From Sphingobacterium sp. xlx-96 (GTDB lineage: Bacteria > Bacteroidota > Bacteroidia > Sphingobacteriales > Sphingobacteriaceae): a DNA stretch of 64,000 nucleotides. A program made the position numbers and the translations under genes. Numbering within the stretch: position 1 is the first letter of the stretch; each line of letters starts with the position of its first letter. The notes beneath the pieces are model-generated. The model was given only the letters and a program-made list of their open reading frames with translations. It was not told the origin of the DNA and searched no databases. The DNA lies in contig NZ_WFKM01000001.1 in assembly GCF_011007365.1 (NCBI RefSeq), positions 558,001 to 622,000 of the forward strand, given 5' to 3'. Positions 19,821 to 28,032 of the stretch are shown here, in pieces.

Positions 19821-20513
19821 TTAGTTAAGTTGTTTTTCTATAGTTTTTTTGTCTGCAAACCCGATGTTTTTCCAAATTCTCTTTCCGTCTTTGTATAGAA
19901 ATAGAACCGGGATACTCGTTATGCCCAATTGTTTGGTCAGTGTGTTATTTTCATCAACATCTATCTTTACCACTTTCACTTTTTCTGCGTATTTTTTAGC
20001 TATTTCCTGGATGAAAGGTTCCATTTCCTTACAAGGTCCGCACCAGCTCGCGTAAAAGTCAACAAGAACCATTTGCTTATCGTTTGTAATCGTTTTGAAT
20101 TGCTTTAATGTCAGTCCCTTAGGGGTAGAAGATTGCTCTTTTTCCAATGGTAGATTCGCGGCTTCCCATTTTAGTAGGCCACCATCAATCTCATATACCG
20201 TAAAACCTCTGTCGGCTAAAGTCTTGGCGGCTTGTGCGCTACGTCCTCCTGATAGACAATACACATATACGGGAGATTTCTTGTTAAGTTTAGACGTAAT
20301 ACCTTCTTCAAATTCAGCTTTTTTATTCCAGTCTAAATTTATAGAATTAGCGATGTGTTTATCTAAATACTCTTTTTTGGTACGTACATCGAGGAGTTGT
20401 GTCTTTTTTTTCTTTTCAAATATTTGGGCCGCTTCCGATACCGATATTTTGCTTTGTGCCAACCCGGTAGTATAAAGTAGTCCCACCAGAAGTAGTGAAA
20501 TAAAAGTTTTCAT
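19821..20513 (-). CDS. Exported rhodanese-thioredoxin fusion protein
   Basis: The 230-residue protein has a signal peptide (ends near TTGLAQ), a rhodanese domain (about 22-120) with catalytic Cys in VYCLSGGRSAQAA, and a C-terminal thioredoxin domain (about 127-230) with WCGPC. It should act in the periplasm on sulfur transfer and disulfide exchange. It is first in the operon with DUF423 and CLC. Such fusions are common in Bacteroidota; the physiological partner is not known. Confidence 0.9.
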   Translation of the reverse strand: MKTFISLLLVGLLYTTGLAQSKISVSEAAQIFEKKKKTQLLDVRTKKEYLDKHIANSINLDWNKKAEFEEGITSKLNKKSPVYVYCLSGGRSAQAAKTLADRGFTVYEIDGGLLKWEAANLPLEKEQSSTPKGLTLKQFKTITNDKQMVLVDFYASWCGPCKEMEPFIQEIAKKYAEKVKVVKIDVDENNTLTKQLGITSIPVLFLYKDGKRIWKNIGFADKKTIEKQLN

Positions 20514-20577
20514 GTTTAGTGCTTCTTTAAAGTATATGACGAGGAACTTTAATCAATAAAGTTCCCCATTACTTATA

Positions 20578-22743
20578 TTAGATTCCCATTTCCTTTAATA
20601 TAAATTGTGCATTGTCAATCTTATCAGCTATCCATAGTACATAACGGATATCTACACCGATAGATCTACTATAGCTTTCGTTCCAGGCAAAATCATTGAT
20701 CGTAGCATCATACGAGCGGTCAAAGTTTACGCCGATCAATTCGCCATAAGCATTCATAATAGGCGAACCGGAATTACCGCCAGTCGTATCCATATTGTAA
20801 AGAATATTTACAGGAACATCATTCAGATCTGATTTGACATAAGCGCCAAAATTCTTATTCAACCAAGCTTGTTTTATTGCCTGAGGGTAGCGGAATTCAA
20901 CATCTCCAGAGTTCCCTTTTTCTATCAGACCCCGTACGGTTGTAAATGGTTTCATATATGTTGCATCTGCAGGACTGTAACCTTTTATATTGCCATAAGT
21001 CAAGCGTAAGGTCGAGTTTGCATCAGGGATGAAGTTCTTAGATTGATAAACCTCTTTTACAGCGACATAATCTCCCATGAGTCTGTTCAATACACCTTCA
21101 CGACGCTTTTGCTCTTGACGGAATGGCTCCATCTCCTTTTCAATTTTCTGTTGGAACAGGAGCAATTCATCTTTATAAGCGGAAAGACTGCTCATGTCTT
21201 TCAACACCTGAGCGTAGAGTGTCTCTTTATCGTTTATTTTTGACTGTACGATAGCATCTTTGATATATTGGCTAGCTTGTCCTTGACTAGGAAAATTTTT
21301 ACCAGCAACAGCTACGATAGTATTCTTATCCTTTAAGAGATAGGCTTGTTCAAACATATGTCCTGCTATATTTTGATCCGCATTCTTATTGTAGCTTTCA
21401 TAGATACCATCCAATTGTTGCTTAAACCGAGCGATATTATTGTCAAAAAACTGTTGCTTGCTGGAAGTGCCAACTTGTACAGCCAACATGTCTTTAAAGT
21501 CGTTTAATAAGGAAGCGATCTGAAGCGAGCGTATACCAGTGTAGAGGTTATTGAACCATAGCTCACGTTCAGCGTCGCTAAATACCAGTTGATAGTGGTG
21601 ATCAATATCCGTCATTAAACTCGCATATTTTGCTTTTAACTCGGGTTTAGAAGTGATGAAATGACTTAGGGCTAAATCTTCCTGCTTTTTGCTTTGTATC
21701 AGGTCTATATTACGTAAACCCTTTAATTTACCTCTATAGTTTTTTAATACGTTTGCGTTACGTTTTATTCGAGTAGCTAACGCCAGTTCTGTTGCTTTAT
21801 CATTTTTTCCAGCCAACAACATCTGTTGATTTTGAAAATCATATAATTCAGAAGTGTAAGGCAGTAAAAACCGTTGTTGGTATTCTATATATTGCGCTGG
21901 TCTATGTCTGAAAGTTCTGCCTGGATAGCCCAAAATAAATACGAAATCATTTTCTTCAACACCTTTAGGGTTTACTTTTAAGTGCTTTTTAGGTTTGTAG
22001 GGTACATTATTTTTTGAGTACTTGGCTGATTTACCATCTGGCGCGACATATGCTCGTAAAAAGGAGAAGTCGCCGGTGTGTCTAGGCCATACCCAATTGT
22101 CTGTTTCGCCGCCAAATTCTCCGATATCCTGACGGGGTATATAAACCAGTCGCACGTCTTCGATGGTACGGTAGCGAAAGAGGACATAGCTTTTTCCGAT
22201 AAACATTTCAGAAACCTCTGCCTTTATAGAGGGATCTTTATTTTCAGCTTCCTGCGCTATTTCAGCACGCTTTTTATTGATTATGTTGATACGCTCTATA
22301 GGATCATTAATCTGTGAGACAGCGTTTAATATCTGCGATGATACGTCTTCATAGGATTCCGTAATTCGTATAGTAAGACCCCTCGCTTCAATTTCTTGCT
22401 CCTGAGAGTTAGCAACAAAGCCTTTTTCCAGATAATTGTGTTGAGGACTCGATGCCAGCTGTACGGCACTGAAAGCACAGTGATGGTTGGTGACAATGAG
22501 ACCATTAGGCGAGACGAACGAACCAGAGCATCCAGACACTTGTACTAATGCATCGACAAGGCCTATCTGTCCAGGGTTATAAATATCCTTTTCACTAATT
22601 TTGAGTCCAGCTTTTTTTAGCCCCGCTCTATTTAGTTCACTTAATGGAAACATTCCTTCATCGGGGATCGATGCGGAAAAGTTAAACGTTCCTAATCCCA
22701 GTAGAGCAGCTAATAAAAATGATGATTTAAAGTTATATTTCAT
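20578..22743 (-). CDS. S46-family dipeptidyl-peptidase, DPP11-like
   Basis: The 721-residue periplasmic serine peptidase has a signal peptide (MKYNFKSSFLLAALLGLGTF). It has the chymotrypsin-like His in LIVTNHHCAFSAV (about residue 88) and the catalytic Ser in TGGNSGSPIM (Ser about 658). Eighteen residues after that Ser comes Arg (NFDR). In the known pair of enzymes, Arg at this place gives Asp/Glu-specific DPP11 and Gly gives the hydrophobic-specific DPP7, so this one should remove dipeptides ending in an acidic residue. It stands alone, and a 332-base gap upstream contains two palindromes. Confidence 0.92.
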   Translation of the reverse strand: MKYNFKSSFLLAALLGLGTFNFSASIPDEGMFPLSELNRAGLKKAGLKISEKDIYNPGQIGLVDALVQVSGCSGSFVSPNGLIVTNHHCAFSAVQLASSPQHNYLEKGFVANSQEQEIEARGLTIRITESYEDVSSQILNAVSQINDPIERINIINKKRAEIAQEAENKDPSIKAEVSEMFIGKSYVLFRYRTIEDVRLVYIPRQDIGEFGGETDNWVWPRHTGDFSFLRAYVAPDGKSAKYSKNNVPYKPKKHLKVNPKGVEENDFVFILGYPGRTFRHRPAQYIEYQQRFLLPYTSELYDFQNQQMLLAGKNDKATELALATRIKRNANVLKNYRGKLKGLRNIDLIQSKKQEDLALSHFITSKPELKAKYASLMTDIDHHYQLVFSDAERELWFNNLYTGIRSLQIASLLNDFKDMLAVQVGTSSKQQFFDNNIARFKQQLDGIYESYNKNADQNIAGHMFEQAYLLKDKNTIVAVAGKNFPSQGQASQYIKDAIVQSKINDKETLYAQVLKDMSSLSAYKDELLLFQQKIEKEMEPFRQEQKRREGVLNRLMGDYVAVKEVYQSKNFIPDANSTLRLTYGNIKGYSPADATYMKPFTTVRGLIEKGNSGDVEFRYPQAIKQAWLNKNFGAYVKSDLNDVPVNILYNMDTTGGNSGSPIMNAYGELIGVNFDRSYDATINDFAWNESYSRSIGVDIRYVLWIADKIDNAQFILKEMGI

Positions 22744-22757
22744 ATGTAAATAATTAT

Positions 22758-22780
22758 TTCATGATCCGTCAACCGGCGGA
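22758..22780. repeat. REP-like palindromic element, copy 1
   Basis: The stretch TTTCATGATCCGTCAACCGG continues with CGGA. It nearly matches bases 25821-25844 (3 differences in about 24, all keeping or wobbling the base pairs), and shares its first bases with the hairpin at 43410-43443. Confidence 0.6.
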
Positions 22781-22920
22781 CCGGTTTGTCATTTAATGGT
22801 CTATGGAATATCCAGATTATATTTTCGAAGGGCTCACAAGCACGGTTCTTTTCATTGATATTTTTGCAGTTCCGCTACACGGATATTTTATATATGTTTG
22901 TGTTTTATTTTTACCTGTCA

Positions 22921-22936
22921 TCCGTCAGTTGACGGA
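22921..22936. repeat. Perfect palindrome, REP-like element
   Basis: TCCGTCAGTTGACGGA has perfect 7-base arms with a 2-base centre. It carries the same TCCGTC arm as copy 1. Confidence 0.6.
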
Positions 22937-23048
22937 CTCATGGATATTTTAGCTTCGCTAAATTAGGAGTATTTCATAAAATCATTTTTTAATAGTTTTA
23001 CGTTTTTTTCAAAAATACTAAATTCCTAACTTTATATACCTCATTTCC

Positions 23049-23056
23049 TATCTTTG
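23049..23056 (+). promoter_or_regulatory. -7 promoter box of oxyR
   Basis: TATCTTTG matches TAnnTTTG and lies 20 bases before the oxyR ATG. The -33 element is weak. Confidence 0.5.
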
Positions 23057-23075
23057 TATAGTTAAAACTTATAAA

Positions 23076-24017
23076 ATGACCCTAGTCCAATTGGAATATG
23101 TTATTGCAGTAGATACTTATCGTAGTTTTGTTGCTGCTGCCGAGAAATGTTTTGTTACGCAACCTACCTTGAGTATGCAGATTCAAAAGTTGGAAGAATC
23201 GCTCGGCGTAAAGATTTTTGATCGTAGTAGACAACCTGTAATTCCTACCGAAATCGGGAGTAAGTTAATCAAACAGGCTCGTATTGTCCTAATGGAAAGT
23301 AAGAAGATTAATGAAATCCTACAGGAAACAAAAGGAGAGTTGGAAGGTGAATTTAAAATAGGCGTTATTCCAACTGTAGCCCCATATTTGATGCCGATGA
23401 TTATTACTTCATTTTTGAAAAAATATCCTAAAGTACAGTTACAGGTTTGGGAATACACGACAGAACGTATAATTCAAGAATTGAAGATAGGAACGTTAGA
23501 TTGTGGCGTGCTGTCTACACCTTTATTGGATAACGCTATTTTGGAGATTCCGCTTTTCTACGAGACTTTTGTCGCCTATGTGTCTGAGAAGAGTAAGTTG
23601 TTCGAAAAAAAAATTTTAGGTTACGAAGACCTTTCTCAAGAGAAGCTTTGGTTATTAAACGAAGGACATTGTATGCGGGGGCAAGTCCTTAATATTTGTA
23701 ATTACAGACACAATCAGGGAGGCGAAGGTACATTTGAATACAACACCGGAAGTGTAGACACTTTAAAGCGCATGGTAGAAATTAACGATGGCTTGACCAT
23801 TCTACCGGAGTTGAGTATATTGGGCTATGATGAAGATCAATTAAACCATGTCCGTTATTTCAAATCACCAGAGCCGGTCCGGGAAATAAGTATTGTGACC
23901 ACGAATAATTATGTAAAGAAGCTAGCGGTGAATATTCTGCGGGATGAAATTTTAAATGCAATCCCCGAACGGTTTAAATCGAATAAGAAGAAAGATGTAA
24001 TCGGTTTTAACATCTAA
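23076..24017 (+). CDS. oxyR: OxyR-type LysR regulator of peroxide response
   Basis: The 313-residue LysR regulator has an N-terminal helix-turn-helix (YRSFVAAAEKCFVTQPTLSMQIQKLEE, about residues 15-40) and an effector domain. LLNEGHCMRGQVLNIC has two cysteines exactly nine residues apart, as in E. coli OxyR (Cys199/Cys208), whose disulfide switches the protein on with peroxide. No catalase or peroxidase gene is adjacent. The next gene is a CLC transporter 9 bases away. It was named by the cysteine pattern; full family membership still needs a tree. Confidence 0.87.
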   Translation: MTLVQLEYVIAVDTYRSFVAAAEKCFVTQPTLSMQIQKLEESLGVKIFDRSRQPVIPTEIGSKLIKQARIVLMESKKINEILQETKGELEGEFKIGVIPTVAPYLMPMIITSFLKKYPKVQLQVWEYTTERIIQELKIGTLDCGVLSTPLLDNAILEIPLFYETFVAYVSEKSKLFEKKILGYEDLSQEKLWLLNEGHCMRGQVLNICNYRHNQGGEGTFEYNTGSVDTLKRMVEINDGLTILPELSILGYDEDQLNHVRYFKSPEPVREISIVTTNNYVKKLAVNILRDEILNAIPERFKSNKKKDVIGFNI

Positions 24018-24026
24018 AATAACACA

Positions 24027-25817
24027 ATGAAAAGTAAATTCCTGGAAAGATTAGATAAGATCAATAAGTGGCGGATGCAGCGAGTTTCAAATCGAAACTT
24101 TCTGGTTTTGCTTGCTTTTTTAGTCGGCTTGATTGGGGGCTTAGCTGCGGCACTACTTAAAGGTATGACACATTTTATTGCTTCAGCTTTACAAGACGAC
24201 GTAGAATGGCACATAAAGTATTCCGTTTATCTCGTTTTTCCGTTGATTGGCATATTATTGAGTGTCTTATATGTGCGTAAATTTCTGAAAGGGAAGAAGT
24301 TTGAACATGGAATCACCCCCATTATTTACTCCATATCCCGAAAGTCGAGCCGTATTGAAGTGCATAATGTATACTCACAAATTGTAACCAGTGCTATAAC
24401 TGTTGGGTTTGGGGGCTCTTGTGGTCTGGAGGCACCGATCGCCTATAGCGGTTCGGCTATTGGTTCTAACATTGGCCGATTCTTTGGTCTCAGTTATCGT
24501 GAAGTTACCATGTTATTAGCTTGTGGAGCGGCAGCAGGTATTTCAGGAGCTTTTAACAGCCCCATTGCAGGAATGATTTTTGCCATTGAGATATTACTTC
24601 CCGAGTTCTCCATTCCCGCTTTTATACCTCTATTAATTTCTTCCGCATTAGCGGCTGTGGTTTCGAGGCTTTTATATAGCGAGCCCCTTTTTCACACGGC
24701 ACTTACCGACTGGGAGGTTGGAGCGTTATTTTTCTATTTTTTGTTGGCGATATTAATAGGCCTGTTCACTGTCTATTTTTCGAAGTTAAGCCAGTCGGTC
24801 AAAGGTTGGTTTGCCAAGATACAGAACCCTTACAATAAGGTCTGGAGCAGTGGTGTTGCATTGGGTATATTGATTTTGATTTTTCCGGCCTTGTATGGCG
24901 AAGGTTATCTAACAATGCAGCAGATTCTAGATGGTCAGTTTGATGCCATCGTCAAGAATAGTTTGTTTTCCGATTATAGGGATTTGGGTTGGGTAGTTGT
25001 TTGCTATACCGTCCTTACTTTATTTGCAAAATCCTTAGCCTCCCTCTTTACCATTAGTGGAGGAGGTAATGGTGGTGTTTTTGGCCCCAGCTTAGTTATG
25101 GGCGGCCTCTTAGGATTTGCATTTGCTTATGGGGTTAACCTGACTGGTATTATTGAATTGAATGTACCTAATTTTGTGATGGCAGGAATGGCAGGAGCAT
25201 TGAGTGGGATTATGCATGCGCCATTGACCGGTATATTTCTTATTGCTGAGATTACAGGAGGCTATGCATTAATGGTTCCTTTGATGATTGTCGCTTCTAT
25301 TTCGTATTTAATCAACAGAACATTAATGAAGCACTCGATCTACACCAAAGTACTTGCCGAGTCGGGCGATTTGATATCCTATGAAGACAAAGACAGGACG
25401 GTATTGAGTATGATGAAACTAAGGTATGTCACCGAACGGAATTTCGTGCAATTAAGCCCTGATGAGACACCTTTAGATAGAAAGATTGATATCATTCATT
25501 CCAAAAGAAATATTTTTCCGGTTGTTGATAAGGAAAAGAAGCTATTGGGGATTTTGTACAGTGAGAAACTCTTTTCCATATTATTAGGTGAAGAGGAGGG
25601 AGCTGGTCGATCATTTTCTTCTTTAGCGCAAAAGCCTACCGATATTATCAAAGAAGATGAGGATATGGAACGGGTAATGCAAAAGATGAATAAAGAAGAT
25701 GTTTGGATACTGCCGGTAGTCGATAATGATAATCGATATTTAGGTTTTATTTCTAAGGCAGCAGTATTTAATAAATATAGAGCACTGTTGATGAGGCAAG
25801 GAACCTATTTAGAATAA
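24027..25817 (+). CDS. CLC-family chloride channel/transporter with C-terminal CBS pair
   Basis: The 596-residue protein has about 10 membrane spans and a soluble C-terminus. Motifs are GFGGSCGLEAPIAYSGSA (gating-glutamate region), AGISGAFNSPIAGMIFAIE, and SGGGNGGVFGPSLVMGG (GxFxP). Residues about 450-590 form two CBS domains (RNIFPVVDKEKKLLGILY and VWILPVVDNDNRYLGFIS) that usually bind adenine nucleotides. It follows oxyR by 9 bases, so they share a transcript. It differs from the short fluoride-like CLC at 18197-19435. The N-terminal sequence does not fit the fluoride motifs. Confidence 0.9.
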   Translation: MKSKFLERLDKINKWRMQRVSNRNFLVLLAFLVGLIGGLAAALLKGMTHFIASALQDDVEWHIKYSVYLVFPLIGILLSVLYVRKFLKGKKFEHGITPIIYSISRKSSRIEVHNVYSQIVTSAITVGFGGSCGLEAPIAYSGSAIGSNIGRFFGLSYREVTMLLACGAAAGISGAFNSPIAGMIFAIEILLPEFSIPAFIPLLISSALAAVVSRLLYSEPLFHTALTDWEVGALFFYFLLAILIGLFTVYFSKLSQSVKGWFAKIQNPYNKVWSSGVALGILILIFPALYGEGYLTMQQILDGQFDAIVKNSLFSDYRDLGWVVVCYTVLTLFAKSLASLFTISGGGNGGVFGPSLVMGGLLGFAFAYGVNLTGIIELNVPNFVMAGMAGALSGIMHAPLTGIFLIAEITGGYALMVPLMIVASISYLINRTLMKHSIYTKVLAESGDLISYEDKDRTVLSMMKLRYVTERNFVQLSPDETPLDRKIDIIHSKRNIFPVVDKEKKLLGILYSEKLFSILLGEEEGAGRSFSSLAQKPTDIIKEDEDMERVMQKMNKEDVWILPVVDNDNRYLGFISKAAVFNKYRALLMRQGTYLE

Positions 25818-25820
25818 AAC

Positions 25821-25844
25821 TTTCATGATTCGCCAACTGGCGGA
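25821..25844. repeat. REP-like palindromic element, copy 2
   Basis: TTTCATGATTCGCCAACTGG followed by CGGA. The arms CGCCA and TGGCG pair around AC. It differs at three bases from copy 1 (22758-22780). Confidence 0.6.
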
Positions 25845-26011
25845 TCACCGACTGCCGCGAAACGATCCCGATGTTATCGCGAGAGCTCTTGAATACCAAT
25901 GCACATGAAAGCATTATGAAAAAAGTTCTTAATGGCCTTTGAACCGAACGAAGTAACCTCATTGATGCCATAAAGAGTTAAAACGAATCAATAAAACAGA
26001 CTCTTTCAGAA

Positions 26012-26050
26012 AAAAATAATGGCTCTTAATTTTTAAGGGCCATTATTTTT
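26012..26050. terminator. Bidirectional terminator overlapping the end of ribE
   Basis: AAAAATAATGGC and GCCATTATTTTT arms form a long A/T-flanked hairpin. The right arm and loop are the last codons and stop of ribE (stop 26026-26028). It also ends the plus-strand CLC transcript. Confidence 0.8.
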
Positions 26051-26616
26051 GCAATATACTTTCCGACAATATCAAATTCCAAATTGACCCGTGTCCCTAC
26101 CTCGACATATTTTAGATTGGTATGTTCTATTGTATAAGGTATGATCGCTACAGAAAAGCGATCTACGAGGGAGTTTACTACCGTTAGACTGATACCGTTT
26201 ACCGATATTGAGCCTTTCTCCACCGTGATATTATTGAGGTGTGGATCATACTGAAAAGTAAATAACCAACTGCCGTTATGATCTTCTTTTGAAACACAGC
26301 TTGCTGTTTGATCTACGTGGCCTTGGACGATATGTCCATCAAACCTGCCGTTCATCAAAGTACAGCGTTCGATATTGACAAGATCCCCCTCTTTCAGATC
26401 ACTCAAATTTGTCTTTTGCAGTGTCTCTTCAATCGCTGTTACTTTATAAGTCTCTGCATCGATTCCTACAACTGTGAGACATACACCATTATGAGAAACA
26501 CTTTGATCGATTTTCAACTCGGAAGATAAACTAGACTTGATGTATATATGCATATTTGTCTGTTCCTGTTCAATTTTTGTAACAGTTCCTAATGTTTCGA
26601 TAATACCTGTGAACAT
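26026..26616 (-). CDS. ribE: Riboflavin synthase, alpha chain
   Basis: It dismutates two 6,7-dimethyl-8-ribityllumazine molecules to riboflavin. The 196-residue protein is two lumazine-binding repeats: repeat 1 starts MFTGIIETLGTV, and repeat 2 starts near NGRFDGHIVQGHVDQ. SVSHNGVCLTVVGID and GSISVNGISLTVVNS are the paired equivalent motifs. The length is normal. No FMN riboswitch was found upstream. The last codons are inside a terminator hairpin. Confidence 0.95.
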   Translation of the reverse strand: MFTGIIETLGTVTKIEQEQTNMHIYIKSSLSSELKIDQSVSHNGVCLTVVGIDAETYKVTAIEETLQKTNLSDLKEGDLVNIERCTLMNGRFDGHIVQGHVDQTASCVSKEDHNGSWLFTFQYDPHLNNITVEKGSISVNGISLTVVNSLVDRFSVAIIPYTIEHTNLKYVEVGTRVNLEFDIVGKYIAKIMALKN

Positions 26617-26885
26617 AGTGCTAATAATGATGTTTTGACAAAAATAGTCAATTTTGGATGCATATCCAATCTTTCCGACCCGTTAGATAGGTTGTAGTTG
26701 TACAGCCCGAAAAATAAATAGGAGAAATCCATTTTGATATGTGTATGTGATACACTATCTTTACGTTTTTAGAAAATATAAAAGCTGAGTGTAATTAGTT
26801 TGTTTTTCTAATGTAGTGTTTTTTTAAATTATTTCGCTGATTTTCAGTGGGTTGTTGTTTTTTTTGGGTTTTCTGATTCAAAAGG

Positions 26886-26918
26886 TTTGGAGTGGTAAAG
26901 AAATATATGTTACCTTTG
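26886..26918 (+). promoter_or_regulatory. Promoter of the candidate small RNA
   Basis: TTTG at 26886-26889 (TTTGG), then 21 bases, then TACCTTTG at 26911-26918. This is a strong match to the Bacteroidota consensus. Confidence 0.65.
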
Positions 26919-26922
26919 CTTA

Positions 26923-26997
26923 GGTTTAGGTTGATTGCCTCGTCTAGAGGTTAATATTTAAAGCCTGAGAAATCGCCTGATTCTCTCAGGCTTTTTC
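26923..26997 (+). ncRNA. Candidate small RNA (about 75 nt), unrecognised
   Basis: A good promoter ends at 26918 and a rho-independent terminator follows closely: AAAGCCTGAGA (26960-26970) and TCTCAGGCTTT (26984-26994) with a T run. Between them a small hairpin CCTC-GTCTA-GAGG (26938-26950) precedes an AT-rich linker. There is no ORF of useful length. The 3' end is set by the terminator; the 5' end is estimated from the promoter. No Rfam family was recognised, and it could be a fragment of a longer transcript. Confidence 0.45.
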
Positions 26998-27130
26998 AAT
27001 TTTAAGAAATTAGTCCAACCTGTTAATTAGTTAAATTCGCAGTTCAAATTCTAATATTTTGCATTTCAGTACTTTGGTGGAAGTTTCGATATTGTTTTGC
27101 AAAAAAAGTTTTAGTTTCACATAAAAGTTA

Positions 27131-27138
27131 TATTTTTG
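27131..27138 (+). promoter_or_regulatory. -7 promoter box of tRNA-Arg
   Basis: TATTTTTG matches TAnnTTTG and ends 7 bases before the tRNA, so RNA would start at the mature 5' end or just before it. Confidence 0.5.
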
Positions 27139-27145
27139 CGGGACT

Positions 27146-27217
27146 GTCTTCGTAGTTCAATGGATAGAATTTCAGATTCCGGTTCTGAAGATGTGGGTTC
27201 GACCCCCGCCGAGGACA
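27146..27217 (+). tRNA. tRNA-Arg, anticodon CCG
   Basis: The cloverleaf can be drawn by eye: acceptor GTCTTCG/CGAGGAC with one T-G wobble, a D arm with GTTC/GAAT, anticodon stem TCAGA/TCTGA with loop TTCCGGT (anticodon CCG, codon CGG), a T arm GTGGG/CCCGC with loop TTCGACC, and discriminator A at 27217. CCA is not encoded. The length is 72 bases. Confidence 0.93.
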
Positions 27218-27222
27218 CTTAC

Positions 27223-27262
27223 AATAAAAAAGCCGCTTCAATTGCTGAAGCGGCTTTTTTAT
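27223..27262. terminator. Bidirectional terminator between tRNA-Arg and lipoprotein gene
   Basis: AAAAAAGCCGCTTCA and TGAAGCGGCTTTTTT form a long stem with a 4-base loop. It serves the tRNA (plus) and the lipoprotein gene (minus). Confidence 0.9.
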
Positions 27263-27267
27263 TGTAT

Positions 27268-27891
27268 TTAGTGGCTGTTTTCTCCGGTAGTAAAGTGAAG
27301 CTGGAACTTAAGATCTAGGTCGTTTGCTCCGGTAAATGATGTGAAGCTGTCATTGTTCCAATCTGTTTTTGGGTTTATTTTCTCTTTTACTCCCGGGTTA
27401 AGATGACGCATGATATATCTTGTAGTGAAGGTAGAGGCTTCTTTGAGTACTGTAATGTATCCTTGTACGCCGACTTTTACTTTTGTATCATCGCTCTTTT
27501 CGTCACTATAGGTTACAAAGGAACTCACCGTTGGGATACCTAGTATAAAAGCAAAATGCTGATTGTCTTTTTCTACAAAAGACTGTTGCGTTTCTCGTCC
27601 AGCAAAATCTTTTATTTTAACATTAAAGCGATATGACTTTCCAACCACCAGATGTATATGTTCTTCAACTGGAGGAAGCATAGGGCTACCTGAGAATTTT
27701 ATCGTTTCTACTTCAGGATTTTCGATCTCTGTATAATGGTAATGGTCGCCATGAGCTTCTCCTTCTACTTCAGTAAAAGAGATCTCTGCGGAACCAACTT
27801 CTTCTTGATCCACTTCCGCAGTAGGCTCATCTTTCTTGCAAGATGAAAAAGTGAAAATTGAAATCAATAATAGTGTTATGTATTTTTTCAT
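27268..27891 (-). CDS. His-rich lipoprotein, probable part of a metal-uptake operon
   Basis: The 207-residue lipoprotein has a lipobox (FTFSSC, Cys18). After an acidic linker comes a histidine-rich segment, GEAHGDHYHYTE (about residues 44-55), and later a PPVEEHIHLVVG strand. The rest is beta-rich with no recognised domain. It lies 141 bases downstream of a TonB receptor on the same strand. His clusters on a surface or periplasmic lipoprotein suggest metal (zinc or copper) binding, but this is inferred. It ends at a shared terminator with the tRNA. Confidence 0.72.
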   Translation of the reverse strand: MKKYITLLLISIFTFSSCKKDEPTAEVDQEEVGSAEISFTEVEGEAHGDHYHYTEIENPEVETIKFSGSPMLPPVEEHIHLVVGKSYRFNVKIKDFAGRETQQSFVEKDNQHFAFILGIPTVSSFVTYSDEKSDDTKVKVGVQGYITVLKEASTFTTRYIMRHLNPGVKEKINPKTDWNNDSFTSFTGANDLDLKFQLHFTTGENSH

Positions 27892-28032
27892 GTGGATTTA
27901 TTTTTAAGTTTTTATAGCGATTATCCAACTTATCGTTATGCACGTTTTGTGACGAATGGTGTATATACTACTCCGCGGCCATTCGAGTTCGAGCAGTCTA
28001 TATATTATATGGATATTTCACTATCGTGTTTT

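Larger units (their letters stand above)
22744..23075. other. 332-base intergenic gap with two palindromes
   Basis: Between the S46 peptidase gene and oxyR. It holds an imperfect palindrome at 22758-22780 and a perfect one at 22921-22936, both listed separately, and the likely oxyR -7 box. No coding sequence was seen. Confidence 0.6.
26617..27145. other. 529-base intergenic region with a candidate small RNA and tRNA promoter
   Basis: Between ribE and tRNA-Arg. It contains the candidate sRNA (26923-26997) with promoter and terminator, and the tRNA -7 box. The first 260 bases are AT-rich and show nothing further. Confidence 0.55.
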
